A stretch of DNA of 64,000 nt from Elsinoe arachidis (Eukaryota > Ascomycota > Dothideomycetes > Myriangiales > Elsinoaceae), in contig JAAPAX010000002.1 of the NCBI GenBank assembly GCA_013372555.1, forward strand, positions 1,178,001 through 1,242,000, written 5' to 3'. Position numbers and translations under genes: made by a program. Every line of letters starts with the position of its first letter. Position 1 is the first letter of the stretch. The notes beneath the pieces were generated by a model, which searched no databases, was not told the DNA's origin, and saw only the letters and a program-made list of their open reading frames with translations. Shown piece by piece: positions 30,293 to 41,800 of the stretch.

Positions 30293-32722
30293 AATAGAGC
30301 AGAAGCGGTATATATAAGCTTGCCTCTCCCTGGCATTTTCATATACAATTGTGAAACCTACCTGAACTTGCATGTCGCCAGTGAAGCCTACACAACCAAG
30401 TCCGGCGCCTCTGCTATCCATGATGACGCTGGAGTCCCAGATCAATCGATCATGGGCACAGAGCATGAAACACTACAACGCCACATGCTCTGCCATGACT
30501 TTAAATACCTCCAAACCACCACCCTGCATAAACATGCCTTCCTCTGCAAATCTACCGACCCCTTCAACGGATACTCGTGAGAAAATTCCCTCGTGCGAGA
30601 TCGGCGAGATCGACCTTGATCTGCACTCAGTCCACGATGGGGCTGCTTACGTTTCCTACGTCGGTCCGTCTCAACACACCCCCTACTTGAAGACCGGATT
30701 TCGTGGTGAACAGGATCGATTCAAGGATGACTCCGGTGCCAGACTGTCAGAAGGACCACGCTTTCATATCAACGATGGATATCGGTACCTGCTTGCCGGC
30801 AGAGGTGGAATGGACACCGATCACCAGGTCTTCCTCATTAGGTCGGCATTTCGTCCTGCAGGTCCACACGATGGCTGCGCTGGCAATCTAACCTTGAAGA
30901 AAGACACCACCACGAAGTACCTACAGACCGTTGCGCATGCTGACCCTTCCGAATCACGAGTGAACCACGTTGCGGTACCTGTCTAGCCACTAGATCTAGT
31001 CTACAGTGTATGAAGCATCCCCTGGGCAAGAGAGTTTGTCCTATGCTCTGTGACTTGGCACGAAAGGGAATGACCAATCCTGGAATCGGTATGTGGACGA
31101 ATCAGGAGGCTCTGCATAGTAGTCTGCCATCATCCAAGAGGAATGGAACCTCACAAAATATGCCCAACGCTCTGGCGACTGTGGCAAACATGTCCGAAGC
31201 ATCTCCGTAGTGCCGTAGTGATGTCGAAGCTTGCGGTTGTCCTTCCATGCATTCGTTAATGTGGTGGTCTTTTTGTGGGTTCGATGACAAGCCATGCTGC
31301 TCAGCGTGTGCATCATGAGTCTCTCGCCTCGTGGGATTCCGAGTAGTACTCACAACGATTTGTGCTTTGGTTGCACCATCACCGTAACCAGGTCTGCTGC
31401 ATGACGAGTCGAAGCGGCTTGAATGACATTTCATGGACATCGGTCAGTAGGCCTCAAAATGAAAGGCCAAGTCTCCGCTGTGTCATTATACAGAGCAGAA
31501 CGAAGGGCGAGGCCATGATACAAGAAGCATGTGGATAGAGGAGGCAAAAAGCAAAAAGCAAGGGATACAGCACCTGAGATTCACACGTGGTCACCCACCG
31601 CATTACTAATCAGGCGATCAGTTGCTTAAATATGGCAGATCTGACGGGATGCCTTGCTTTCAACTGTCTGTGGCCGTATCTGACAGTTCAATCCGAAAGA
31701 CCATATATAAACCTGCACAGCTTTTAGGGTCGACGTTCGAAATAGGCGGTGGTGTGCTGCAATCTCGACCTTGCCGCAGCAGCGAGGAATGCTACTGTCA
31801 CTTGCTTGATGCCCGTATCGCTCAAGTTGATCCCGTTTACTACCAGCGCATAACACCGTCGGTCACTCACTCTGCATTCGCAGCCAGTGTAGTTGTATTG
31901 CAAATGACCACCTTCGCATCACCCTCGCCAAGCATCCTCTCGAAACAAGCACCAGCCCCCAGCCCTACGACTCGCTCGCTTGGAAGCCACGAGTCAGCCT
32001 CCCCACGTGTCACGGCCGTAGGGCCCCGTGGGCCTGAGCGACGATCTGCGCTGTGTGGCGATCAGATGTTGGTGTCCCGAAATGGAAAAAGGTGTAGTGC
32101 GGGAGACGATTGGGTCAACAGATCCGGAATGGGCAATATTTGCGCGGTTCGAGCTATATGGTGGTAGTATTACTGTGGACAAGGACGGCTGAGATGATTT
32201 GAATGATTGATTTGGAGTCGACGAAGTATTTGACATGGTCTCCTAAGAGGTCGATTCGGGCGGGGAGGCGGGCAGCAGGTGTGTGTGATTGCCTTGTGCC
32301 AGGAATATACTCGGTTGTAGTTGACCATGTAGGTCGTGGCATGGAGTCGTGAAGCGACAAGGGTGCGTGCTGCACGACATGCCACCGACATGGTACTATC
32401 GAGATGTGGTTGGATACATTCATTCCATGTTGGCGTATGCGGTACTGTAGCGGTACGGTGTGCGCAGTGATAACAACATAGCTCCGACATGATCCGTGCC
32501 GCTCGGAGACTATACCAGTCGGAGCCCTCCACTACCAGTCGGCCTAACAGGGCCGATAGTTCGTGGTGTGCCTGGCGGGAAATGCCTACCATCCGTAACG
32601 ACGAAGAAGGGCGTACAATGCCAACAGAGACACCAACGCCATCACACTAAACGTCAACGGTGACCTCCATGAAGCCTGGACCATGGTTAATCGGAAAGTC
32701 GGTGTAAATTACACCGCTCCTG
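30293..32722. other. Gene-poor interval, two doubtful frames
   Basis: Nothing recognisable. A 204-codon plus-strand frame (30372-30986) with Pro/Ser/Thr-rich composition and a 140-codon minus-strand frame (32592-32170, MVGISRQAHHELSALLGRLV...) are open, but they lack motifs and have no clear splice partners. Either could be a real orphan gene or chance. Composition here is normal and no RIP is seen. Confidence 0.4.
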
Positions 32723-33626
32723 TCAAAGACGTACCCCAGATGATGATCCCATTGGCCGGCTCGGATTCAGGCCACCCTTCTCGTCCGCGGAGCCGCTTGG
32801 GAGGATGCTACTCTGGCCTTTATCCGAGTAGGCTGAGATGGTGTGGATTGTGATGGAGAAAGGACCCTTTTGCGTGCCGAAAAAGCTTTGACAGGTGTTA
32901 GCGTGGTTGTGAAACGGCATCAAGAGCCGGGGTGTTGGGTGAACAGACCTCCGCATCATGATGCTAATTCGCTTGATAGACGAAGTCTTGAGTGGCTTCG
33001 CGTCGTCTTGCTCTCTTCCACGATAGGTTGCCTTGAACTTGGACCATGGGATCAACATTGTGGTTGAGGACGAGTGGTCGATTGTGGATGGTGAAGGGGT
33101 CGTGAAGTCGTACTTGTACGATGTCGTTGCCTGTTCACGACCATTGTCGGAGTTCTTGGGAAGCAGCGAATCCTTCAGAATAAGTGTGTACTTTTTGCCT
33201 GCTGGGTATTAGAGGCAGACGACATCACGGGTGCGAGATGCATGTACCATCTGCTTTGTCAACGCCCACTCGGATACCGTCAAAGTCGGACAAATTCCAA
33301 GTCCGAGTGTCGTCTGTAGTGCGTTGACTGGCGAAGCCGGCGCCGCCAAGTGTGTCGATATCGAGATCGCCAAAAAAGCGCCCTGAGGAGCCATCTGTCT
33401 CGAAATAGGACTGTACCAAGGGCGTAATTAGCTTCGTGTTCCACCACGTGGGCAGACGGCTTCAGCTGAAGGAAGCGAAGATCCATGGTCTGCCACAATC
33501 AAACAGAATTGCAAGGGCATCAAAGGAACACACCTCCGATTTCCCACCACGGACTCTATCATCACTGGCTGTCCAATCCGAAGCCTTCCACTTCCTGGTG
33601 AAATGTGTTAGGGTAGCCTGATCCAT
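32723..33626 (-). CDS. CIA30-domain protein (NDUFAF1-like), 222 aa
   Basis: Exons 33626-33534, 33410-33248, 33198-32949 and 32885-32723 (introns 123, 49 and 63 nt); lengths sum to 669. Family phrases appear in order: WTASDDRVRGGKSE, FFGDLDIDTLGGAGFASQRT, TWNLSDFDGIRVGVDKADG, KKYTLILKD, MLIPWSKFKATYRGRE, KRISIMMR|SFFGTQKGPF and SITIHTISAYS. CIA30/NDUFAF1 proteins help assemble mitochondrial complex I, but fungi also have short extra paralogues. This one begins directly at the domain with no clear mitochondrial presequence, so a paralogue is likely. The first intron is unusually long. The nested retrotransposons start 186 bp upstream of the ATG. Confidence 0.9.
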
Positions 33627-33816
33627 TGTTTGATGGGCAGGAACAACTACTTCTCGCCTCCGAATAGGTCAATGGTGGACGACGTCAGAGCCTGGACCAT
33701 GGTCGATAATCTCTTGGACGGCTGGTGATCAGTATCAAGATGAAATGAAGCGGGGAGTGTATAGGCGAAGAGCAAGTATTCTGTACGGCCGACGGATTTA
33801 GAGCCCGTGAAACCGG

Positions 33817-34075
33817 TGTCAACCGAGGTATAAGCTGAAGTGCCAAGAGGGACCCTGACTTAGTTCACCCAAGGCTTAACTAAGCACTCTTTAATAGCTT
33901 TACTAATTTATAACTAAATTAGATAGTTCTTGTCTTAATCTATTACTATTAAGGAGTTCTATTAATTTAGTTATCTCTTAGTTTAATAGGTTAAGTATTT
34001 ATATAGTTATAACCTACTAACTTTTAGTAGATTAGATAGTAATTAATCCTTTTCCTCTCTATATATAAGTTAATA
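33817..34075 (+). repeat. Copia 5' LTR
   Basis: 259 bp, starting TGTCAACCGAGG and matching 60533-60793 along its length. The first 60 or so bases keep CA and TG; further in they have become TA. It ends AAGTTAATA where the 3' copy has AAGTCAACA. Confidence 0.93.
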
Positions 34076-34220
34076 GTTATAAGCCTAGTATAACTACCCC
34101 TATATAAGTAGTTTATTTAGTTACTTCTCTATCTTATTTATTAGTTTACTCTCTATTATCTCGCTTTTTAAGTATTAGAATCTATTAAGTACTACCTTAT
34201 CTATAACTATAGAATTTAGA
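34076..34220 (+). mobile_element. Copia internal sequence, left fragment
   Basis: Short 5' part of the Copia interior, separated from the rest by the Gypsy-1 insertion. It would contain the primer-binding site, too RIP-changed to read. It ends with TTAGA (34216-34220), the Gypsy-1 target duplication. Confidence 0.85.
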
Positions 34221-34394
34221 TATAAGAGTAGGTATATAGTAACGTATAGAACCACTAGTATCTACTAATTAGATAGGTAGATAAACTAATAGCTGCCTTT
34301 GTTTAATGAGGCTAGAAGCCTTATAGAAGGCAGCTAGAGAGAGTCTATTACGTAATAGACTTAGCTAGAGCTATAATACTAAGTCTCCTTTATA
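34221..34394 (-). repeat. Gypsy-1 LTR, left copy (3' LTR of a minus-strand element)
   Basis: 174 bp, same length as 55668-55841. Preceded by TTAGA; the right copy is followed by TTAGA. It begins TATAAG, which fits a RIP-altered TGTAAG, and ends TTTATA where the right copy has CCTACA. Just inside, the minus strand reads AGAGGAGGAATAAT, a polypurine tract, supporting minus orientation. Confidence 0.92.
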
Positions 34395-37300
34395 ATTATT
34401 CCTCCTCTATATTTAATCGCTCTCGATTAAACCGCATCCTTTGTAGGCCTTATATTCGTGCTTATAGGCCTCCTCTATAAGGGTAGGTTAGTGCTCTCGA
34501 GTATAAGAGAAGTACTTAGCTTCTTTATCTATACTCTATATCTGTCGTGCCTTTATTTGCTACTAATAGTAATATATTATAGCAAATATAACCTCTTATC
34601 TAATCCTCTATTACTAAAGCACTTATTGCTATAAAACAACTAGTGCCTTAGTAAATATATATAATTTGTTATTTGCTACTATAGAACTCTCTCGGAGACT
34701 TCTAGTAAGTACTCTATTCCGACACTTTATAATATTAAGTACCTTAACGATACTACTATCTCCTAGAAGATAGCGATATATATAGATCTACTTCTCGTGT
34801 TTGTTGTACTACGTAATAAACAGACTACGCCTATATAGGTATATCTCTTACTACTAAACACTTCGCTTCTTCTACTATACTACTTCTATATAAGTCGCTA
34901 CCTTCTAATACACTTGTAAGCTATTATACCTCCTAAGCGTGTTTAGGCTAGCCTACTACGTATCTCTCCTTGCTTTCTCTATAGCACTTATACTAGAGAT
35001 CTTATTAGTAAGTATCTAGAGTTCTACTAGTATTCTATCGGAAGTATAGCTAACACTACTAGAAAACCTCTACAACCGTAAGACTAGTATTACTAGATCT
35101 TGCGCTCGCTATAAGAAGGCTAAGGGTGTCTATTACGCTATTATAGACGACGTTCTCTTAGACTTCGTTAACGAGGCCTATACTACTACGTAGAAGTATA
35201 CTAATATATACCTTAATCTAACTAACTCTACGTATATCTAGAAGTAGTATAAGTACACTAATAAGCTTATAGCTACTATGTCTCGCGTTATAGAGCACAA
35301 GTAGGCTGTCGGTGTTAAGGAAGCTTATACTAGTACTAATATTACTTCTCTTACTAGTAAGGAACTAGAGTATACTAAGGTTACTAAACTTCGTAGCTTC
35401 TATATTACTACCGAGAACCTCGCGAATATTCTCTATACTATAAGTAGTTCTCCTTCTAGTCTTAATGTCGCTAACTTGTTTGTAGTACTTTACTAGAGAG
35501 GCTATTTCTAGAGCTCTAACTCTCTTCTATACTAACGTCTATAGTAGGAAGTGTCCTACTAAAGAGTCTACTAGGTCTCTAGAGCCTAAGAAGACTACTA
35601 AGGCCGTCGCTACCCCTAGTAAGACTACTCCTAAGAAGCCTAAGACATCTAAGTCTACTACTTCTACTAAAAAGACTATAACTTTATCTAGTAAAGTCGC
35701 TAAGTCTACTACGTAGGCTACTTCTAGTCACTACTTGTCTCGCCTTAACTACGACACTACTATAACTAACGCTAATAGTAAGAACAAGCTCGACCTTAGC
35801 GACCTCCCTAGGTATACTCTTACCGAGAAGAGTAACCTCTCTACTAAGGTAGGTCTAGCCTTCTACTATATAGCTCCCGAGATCCCTACTAACGACTTTT
35901 ACGCCTTAGAGGTCTACGCTACGTCTAGGCTTAATACTAGCTAGGCCTACGACTACTATAATACTATTATAGGTAAACTTAATACCTCTCCTATTAGTAG
36001 CTCCGCCTATAACGAGACTAGGCTCTATTATTAGGCTGTCAGGGAGTACCTCGCTACTATCCTTACTTCTAGAGACCTTAGTGCCTTCTCTGCTGCTATC
36101 TACCCTAATCTAGACTTCGCTAGCTAGGGAGATAAGGACTTAGAGCTAGCTAAGCTTAACGTCTAGAATAGAACTAGTACTAAGGATCTAGTCTTAGCTA
36201 ATTACTAGAATAGGCATGCTATAGCTCTTGCTATAGTATTATCTCGTAGTCGTAGCTAAGTAGATATAGTCGAGGCTAGTAGATAAGGTTAATAGTGTCT
36301 AAGTAGATAGATTCTTAATAATGTAATAACTATACTCTTACTACTTATCTCCGTATTCTCTTCGTAACTCTACTATTAGTCTTCTAGCTAACATCTGTCT
36401 AATACTTAGTTACTACTTTAGAGGTATTCTCTAATACCTCCTCTAGTTCCTAGGTTACCTCTACTAGAGCGTAGCTCTTCTAGAGCACCTTTAGGAATAT
36501 ATCTTCTTTCTGCCGACTATAGTCTAAGATCCTCTCTACCTTATATTCTATACTATTATCTACCTTAACTAGCCTAGGATCTACCTTAGTACCCTCTCGG
36601 AGGCTATATAGCTTAAGTAAGAAGACATAGAACACATTATAGATACGGGACCTATCTAGCAACTATAATTAGTAAGCCTAGACTTCTATAGCATCTATAA
36701 CCTTAAATAGTCTAAAGTACTTCGGCGCTAGCTTATGCTTTACTACCTTTAGCCTTAGGTTCTTAGTAGATAGGAGAACCTTATCTCCTACCTTAAAGGA
36801 TATTAGCCTATACTACTTATCGTAAGTGCCCTTCTACTACTTCTAAGCTTACTTCTAGCGCTTCTATAAGCCTTACCTTATAGAAACTAGAGTAGCTACA
36901 TAATCTCGCATAGCTAGTACTCCTCTCTAAGAGAAATACTCTTAGTCTCTATCTAGATTCTCCTTAGTATCCTTGCTAGTATATATCTTAAATAGCGACA
37001 TTTAGAGCATCTCGTTCTAAGAGATATTAGCTACGTAAGTAGCTATTTTTAGCTAGTGTAACTAATCCGATTAGTCTTAAGCTCTATAGCAATAGAGATA
37101 CTAGATAAGGGATCGGTTCTATTGTTTTGTCTATCTATCTATTTAAGAGTAGAAGGTAGTCGACAAACGCCTTATAAACCTTAGTTCGTAGGCGATCGTT
37201 TACTAATAGGCCGTAGTAAAGACTATACTATAGTCTAATACTACGCCTTCTAGAACGCTATACTCTAGCACGATATAGTTAAAAAACAGCTCGGCTAACT

Positions 37301-38191
37301 ACTAGGCTATTATCGTCTTCTAGTACAGGATATACTTTACTATTTTAGTAAGGCAATCTACTACTATAAGCACTATATCGTAGACTACTCTATTAAGCTT
37401 ACTCGGTAGTATATCTATAATAAAGTCTATAGTAAGCTCTTTCTATAGCGCTTTAGGCATTAGTAGGTTTACAAGCTTACTATAAGGTATATAGGTCTAA
37501 GTCTTTATAGTCTAGTAAATGTAGTAAGTCTTTATATAGTCGTTAACGTTATAATATATACTAGGCTAGAAGTACTTTCTAGCTAGGAGCTTATAGGTCT
37601 TGTTATAGGCGAAGTGCTCTCTATTAAACTCGTTATAGTACTAGCGTAGTAGCTCTATATAGAGCGCTACGTCTTCTAGTACGTATATAGCATCGTTCTT
37701 ATATAGAAGGTTCCTCTTCTAATACTATACTAGAGACTCTCTATTAGGTCTCTACTTAGGAGGATTCGTACGCCTCTATACTAGCGAATCCTACTACTAT
37801 AGACTATAGATTACTTCGAGAACCTAGTCTATAGAACTCTCCCTTTATAGATTTTCCCCTACCGTTACTACTACTATAGTAACTTAAGATATTAATCTTA
37901 GCATTATACTAACTTAGATTAAATCTGCCTCTCTTTGCTTTAACTATTTACTTTATAGCTAGTTAAGCTAGTTAGCTTCTAGAGAACTACCTCTAGCGTC
38001 CTTAGTATATTTCTTATTATTGGACTAGTTATTAGGAACTCTCTCGGAGGTCTACTAGTTCTTATTTATGTCTAAATAATTACTTCGTACTACGTAGATA
38101 CTCGTATCTACGCCTTCTTCGAAGGTAGCGCTTCTTAGGCGTTCTAATAAGGACACGCAAATCTGCTATACTATACCTCTAATAGCTAGTT
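34395..38191 (-). mobile_element. Gypsy-1 internal sequence, left part: integrase end and chromodomain
   Basis: The minus strand carries the 3' part of pol, split from the RT by Gypsy-2. At 36662-36480 the frame reads KLYSLREGTKVDPRLVKVDN, then IEYKVERILDYSRQKEDIFL, matching a chromodomain (usually V-E-x-I-L-D) after an integrase, so this is a chromovirus. Stops are numerous. Left of 36.3 kb lies the antisense frame. Ends with TAGTT (38187-38191), the Gypsy-2 target duplication. Confidence 0.85.
34900..36258 (+). pseudogene. Antisense accessory reading frame of Gypsy-1
   Basis: On the plus strand, opposite to gag-pol of its host element, about 1.35 kb is open except for scattered TAG codons and one frame change near 35,530. 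Readable parts include ARYKKAKGVYYAIIDDVLLD, a basic Lys/Pro/Thr linker (KKTTPKKPKTSKS) and LSDLPRYTLTEKSN ... FYYIAPEIPTNDFYALEVY, ending at TAA 36256-36258. Almost every stop is TAG, as expected if CAG and TGG codons were hit by RIP. I cannot name the protein. It lies between the pol end and the 3' LTR. Confidence 0.5.
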
Positions 38192-38326
38192 TGTTATGCA
38201 CTAATAACGGTTAGGGGGATAAAGGTGTATATTAAGACATGATTGTATAATAATTACTATAGAAAGCTATCTAAGGCTATATATCTCTACGCTAAGACTG
38301 CCGCTAAGGCTCTCTTAACTATAACA
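38192..38326 (-). repeat. Gypsy-2 LTR, left copy (3' LTR of a minus-strand element)
   Basis: 135 bp, TGTTATGC...ATAACA, same length as 52205-52339. By my count the copies differ at 13 positions, all transitions, with no gaps. TAGTT precedes this copy and follows the other. The inner flank on the minus strand is CCGGGGGAAT, a polypurine tract, so the element runs leftward. Confidence 0.95.
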
Positions 38327-38879
38327 ATTCCCCCGGTTAGAGGAAAAAGTTAGCGACCTTGTTAACAAGCTATAGTAACTAGAAAACTTCCTTTAGGAGG
38401 TTGTTTATGCTCTTTAACTGTGAGCTAAACAACTTAGTTCTCGTCTAACAGTTATTAACTATGTCTAGCGCGCCTACCTACGATCCTTCTAACTATGCTT
38501 ACCTATAGTTGTTCTCTCTTAACTCCTTAACTACGTAAGGCATAGCTACTCGAATTAAAAGACGAGCTTCTATAGGATCCTCCTCGATAGATATAACAGC
38601 GTCGAGCTAGCGGTAGTGCTAATTCTCTTATAATTTCCTCTAGGGCCTACCTTATATCCTCCCTCTAAGCTACTATCTCCTTATTATTATTATCGTCTAA
38701 CTCTATATCCTCTGCTTCTGCTTCTACCCTTATTCCGCTTTAAATAGCGTAAACCGCTACTGTAAAAGTACTATCGAAATTGTCTCTATAGTTAGAGAGT
38801 TAAGAGAGTTATATCGTTAAATGTGCTATTAAACTACACAATTAGAGAGGGAGTTATATGTCCCTTAACGGTAGAGCAC

Positions 38880-41800
38880 TTTATTACGGGGGTAGCGTTG
38901 CTGATTAAGATAGTAAGCTATCCTATCTAGCTAGTTAGGTATTCTAGTTATATAGTAGATCGTCGTAAAGGGAGTAGCTATAAGAGCTATCTACCTAGTC
39001 CGTATACTAGTCCTTATTGTCATTTATGTAATAGGAATTCCCCCTTCTTGCTAGTGCTATATAGGGGTTAGGTAGCGCGTTAAAGAGGTCTTTAACGCCT
39101 TAAAGCGGGTTAACCTCTATCGTTTCGCGTATCTCCTCCCTTTTAACTTCTAGTACTTGTCTGTAATAGAAGTATAACTATAACTCGTTAGTCTAAGAGA
39201 AGATGAAATTCCTCTACCTTTGTAGTAAATGCTCCCTATAGTTACCTATAACGCTAAAGCCCTCTATAAACCGGTTAGATAAGTCGTAGTAGTCCGATAG
39301 TTGCATAAATAACTAATAGGACTAGGCTAGATAGTTAAGGGTAGCGGGGTTACGCTAGAAAGAGCTACTAGGCTAAAAGAGACAACCGAAGGAGTTATGT
39401 ATATACTGTTCCTACACTAGTTCGGGTCGCTATTGTGCCGGTTAAGTCTAATATTATGCCGGTAGCGCATAACGAATAATTAGAGCTAGGGTAGAACTAC
39501 TTAATATTTCCTATAGAGCTCTCTACTCTTCTGTTAAACTCTGTTATACAGGTTGTGCCCTCTCTTAGCTATTGTTTGCTATAGGTGTATCCTAAGACGC
39601 TTCTACCGCTAGTGTATTTATAGCTTCTAGTTTAACCTCTAGTTTAACAGGCTTAGCCTTGTCCTTTACATTAACCGTAGCTTTGCTCTTTAGCTTCTTC
39701 TTTGTGGAGCTCTTGTTAGAGTTCTCTTCCTTATCTAGAAGTAGTGCTAGTGCCTAATTAGAGTTAAAGTCTACAGTTGTGTCGTTACTTAGGTTAATCG
39801 CATCGAAAATAAGCTCCCCTACTTCGTTAATGTTTGTTCCTTGCTATATAGTATAGTTAAATCCGCTTTCGTCTATCTAGTTAATAATAGCTTCTATGTA
39901 GCTAGCGGTAAAGACATTAATCCTGTCCTATAGTGCCGGTCCAGGATTAGTAAGGCTCCTATAACTCTATTAGACTACGCGGTTAATTAGAGCCTTTCTA
40001 TTATATCGTTCGAACACTAATATTAATTTCTTAATGTTCTTTGCCTTCTCCGCTTTAACCGGCAGGGTTCGGAGTGCTATACTATTATCCTTCTATAGCT
40101 AGTCCCTTGCCTAGTAAAGTAGAGTAGGATAGTAGTTATCTAAGTCGTATATAGCCTACACTAGAGCTCTATAGTCCTCGTTAGTAGCACTTTAAAAGTA
40201 TAGTTATATTAGGACATAGACGCTATAGTCGATAGAGTAGAACTTTAATAGTTAGATGCTTATAGACCTAAAGACAGTACAGTTGTTTCGCTAAAGGTTA
40301 GCGCCTAACTAGATCTATACTCTATCGGGGTCGGGACAACTATAAGCGGCTAGATCTAGCTCTATACAGCGGCGGAGTTCCGATCTACTTAGGAGATATA
40401 CTCTATAGACTAGACCGACTACTTAGTTACCGTTCTCGTCTTCGACTAGGTATAGATTACTCTAAGGAGAATAGTCTAACTATAAAAGGTCGTTTTTGTT
40501 CTAGATCTCTAGAAAGTAGTACTTTAACTTTATAGCTTAAAACATATTATAATAGCGGACTAGGTGTCTAATAATGTAACTATTAAAGTGACACTATAGA
40601 GGGATTATATAGTATAGAAAGTCGGGAATAACTATAGAGAAGAACTAGAGTATATCCGAGTTATTATAGTTAAATATATTGTTCTTTATAAAGTTACTAG
40701 CTAAGTATAGTATCTTATCTAGCTCCTCTTAGGTCTACTAGGTATTAAAGAAGAGCCCGTAAGGGAAGTTGTAGACTAACTAGGTAACTCTTATAGTAAC
40801 CCTACTAGAGTTCTTCTGCCTCTTACGCTTTGTAGGTATACCTGTTAGTTGTGTGTCCTTTACCTCCTTCCTAGTAGGCTTCTTCGCAGTTAATGCCTTT
40901 ATCGCTAAACGAGTGCAGCCTAAGGTAGTACTGTCTTATATGTCCTCGACAGTTAGATTCTCCTCTACTAAACTCGTAGATAATTTAGTAAGTATCGCTA
41001 GGAAACTCTAACGAACTAGTCTCTACGTAGTTATAATGTTCACTAGGTTTAACCGTTTCTTAAATAACTTTAGATGCTTATCGGGGTGTTTAAGCTACCT
41101 ACTTAGTTCGCTAAGGTCACCGTCGAAAGGTTCGAGTAACGCTATAAACTTTAATTATCTACTACTGTTATACATCTTGCCTAGTAGTTGCTAACCTATA
41201 ACGAGGTCGAATATAGTCTACTTGTTCCTCTTCTTGCTCTAAGTAGGATATTCGCTATAACCGGCTTCGTAGGCTATTACTTAGATCTAATTATTAAAGG
41301 TAAAGATGTCTGTAACTAGTAGTTAGATTATATATGTTATTACTCCCGGCTCTTCTATATAAGCGGCAATAATCTCGGCCTAACCCTTAGCTAATTTTGG
41401 GACTATAGTATAATTAGCCTAACTATAAAGGACCGCATATGCTAGGTTAGTTGCGAATCTCCTATCGTGCGCTCCTAAGTATAGGTCTAACTAGTAGAGG
41501 TAGTACATTAGAGAGACACAATACTTATCCTTAACCCTAAGGGTACTATACGTGCTCCGCGGGAGTTAGAATTCCCCTTAGATATGTTCTAGAAGTTCGG
41601 TTAGAAACTTAATATCCTTGTTAAAGTTCTTAACTACTAACTTTCTATTGTTCTACTAGATTCTCCTATTTACCGAGAACGATAGCCGGACATTTACATA
41701 GTTATCTAGGTCTTTCTCTAGCTTACGTAAGGCCGTGTCCTACCTAGTGTAGAGGCGGTTAGTAAGCTAGTCTTTAATGTAGTATATGTCGGTTATATCT

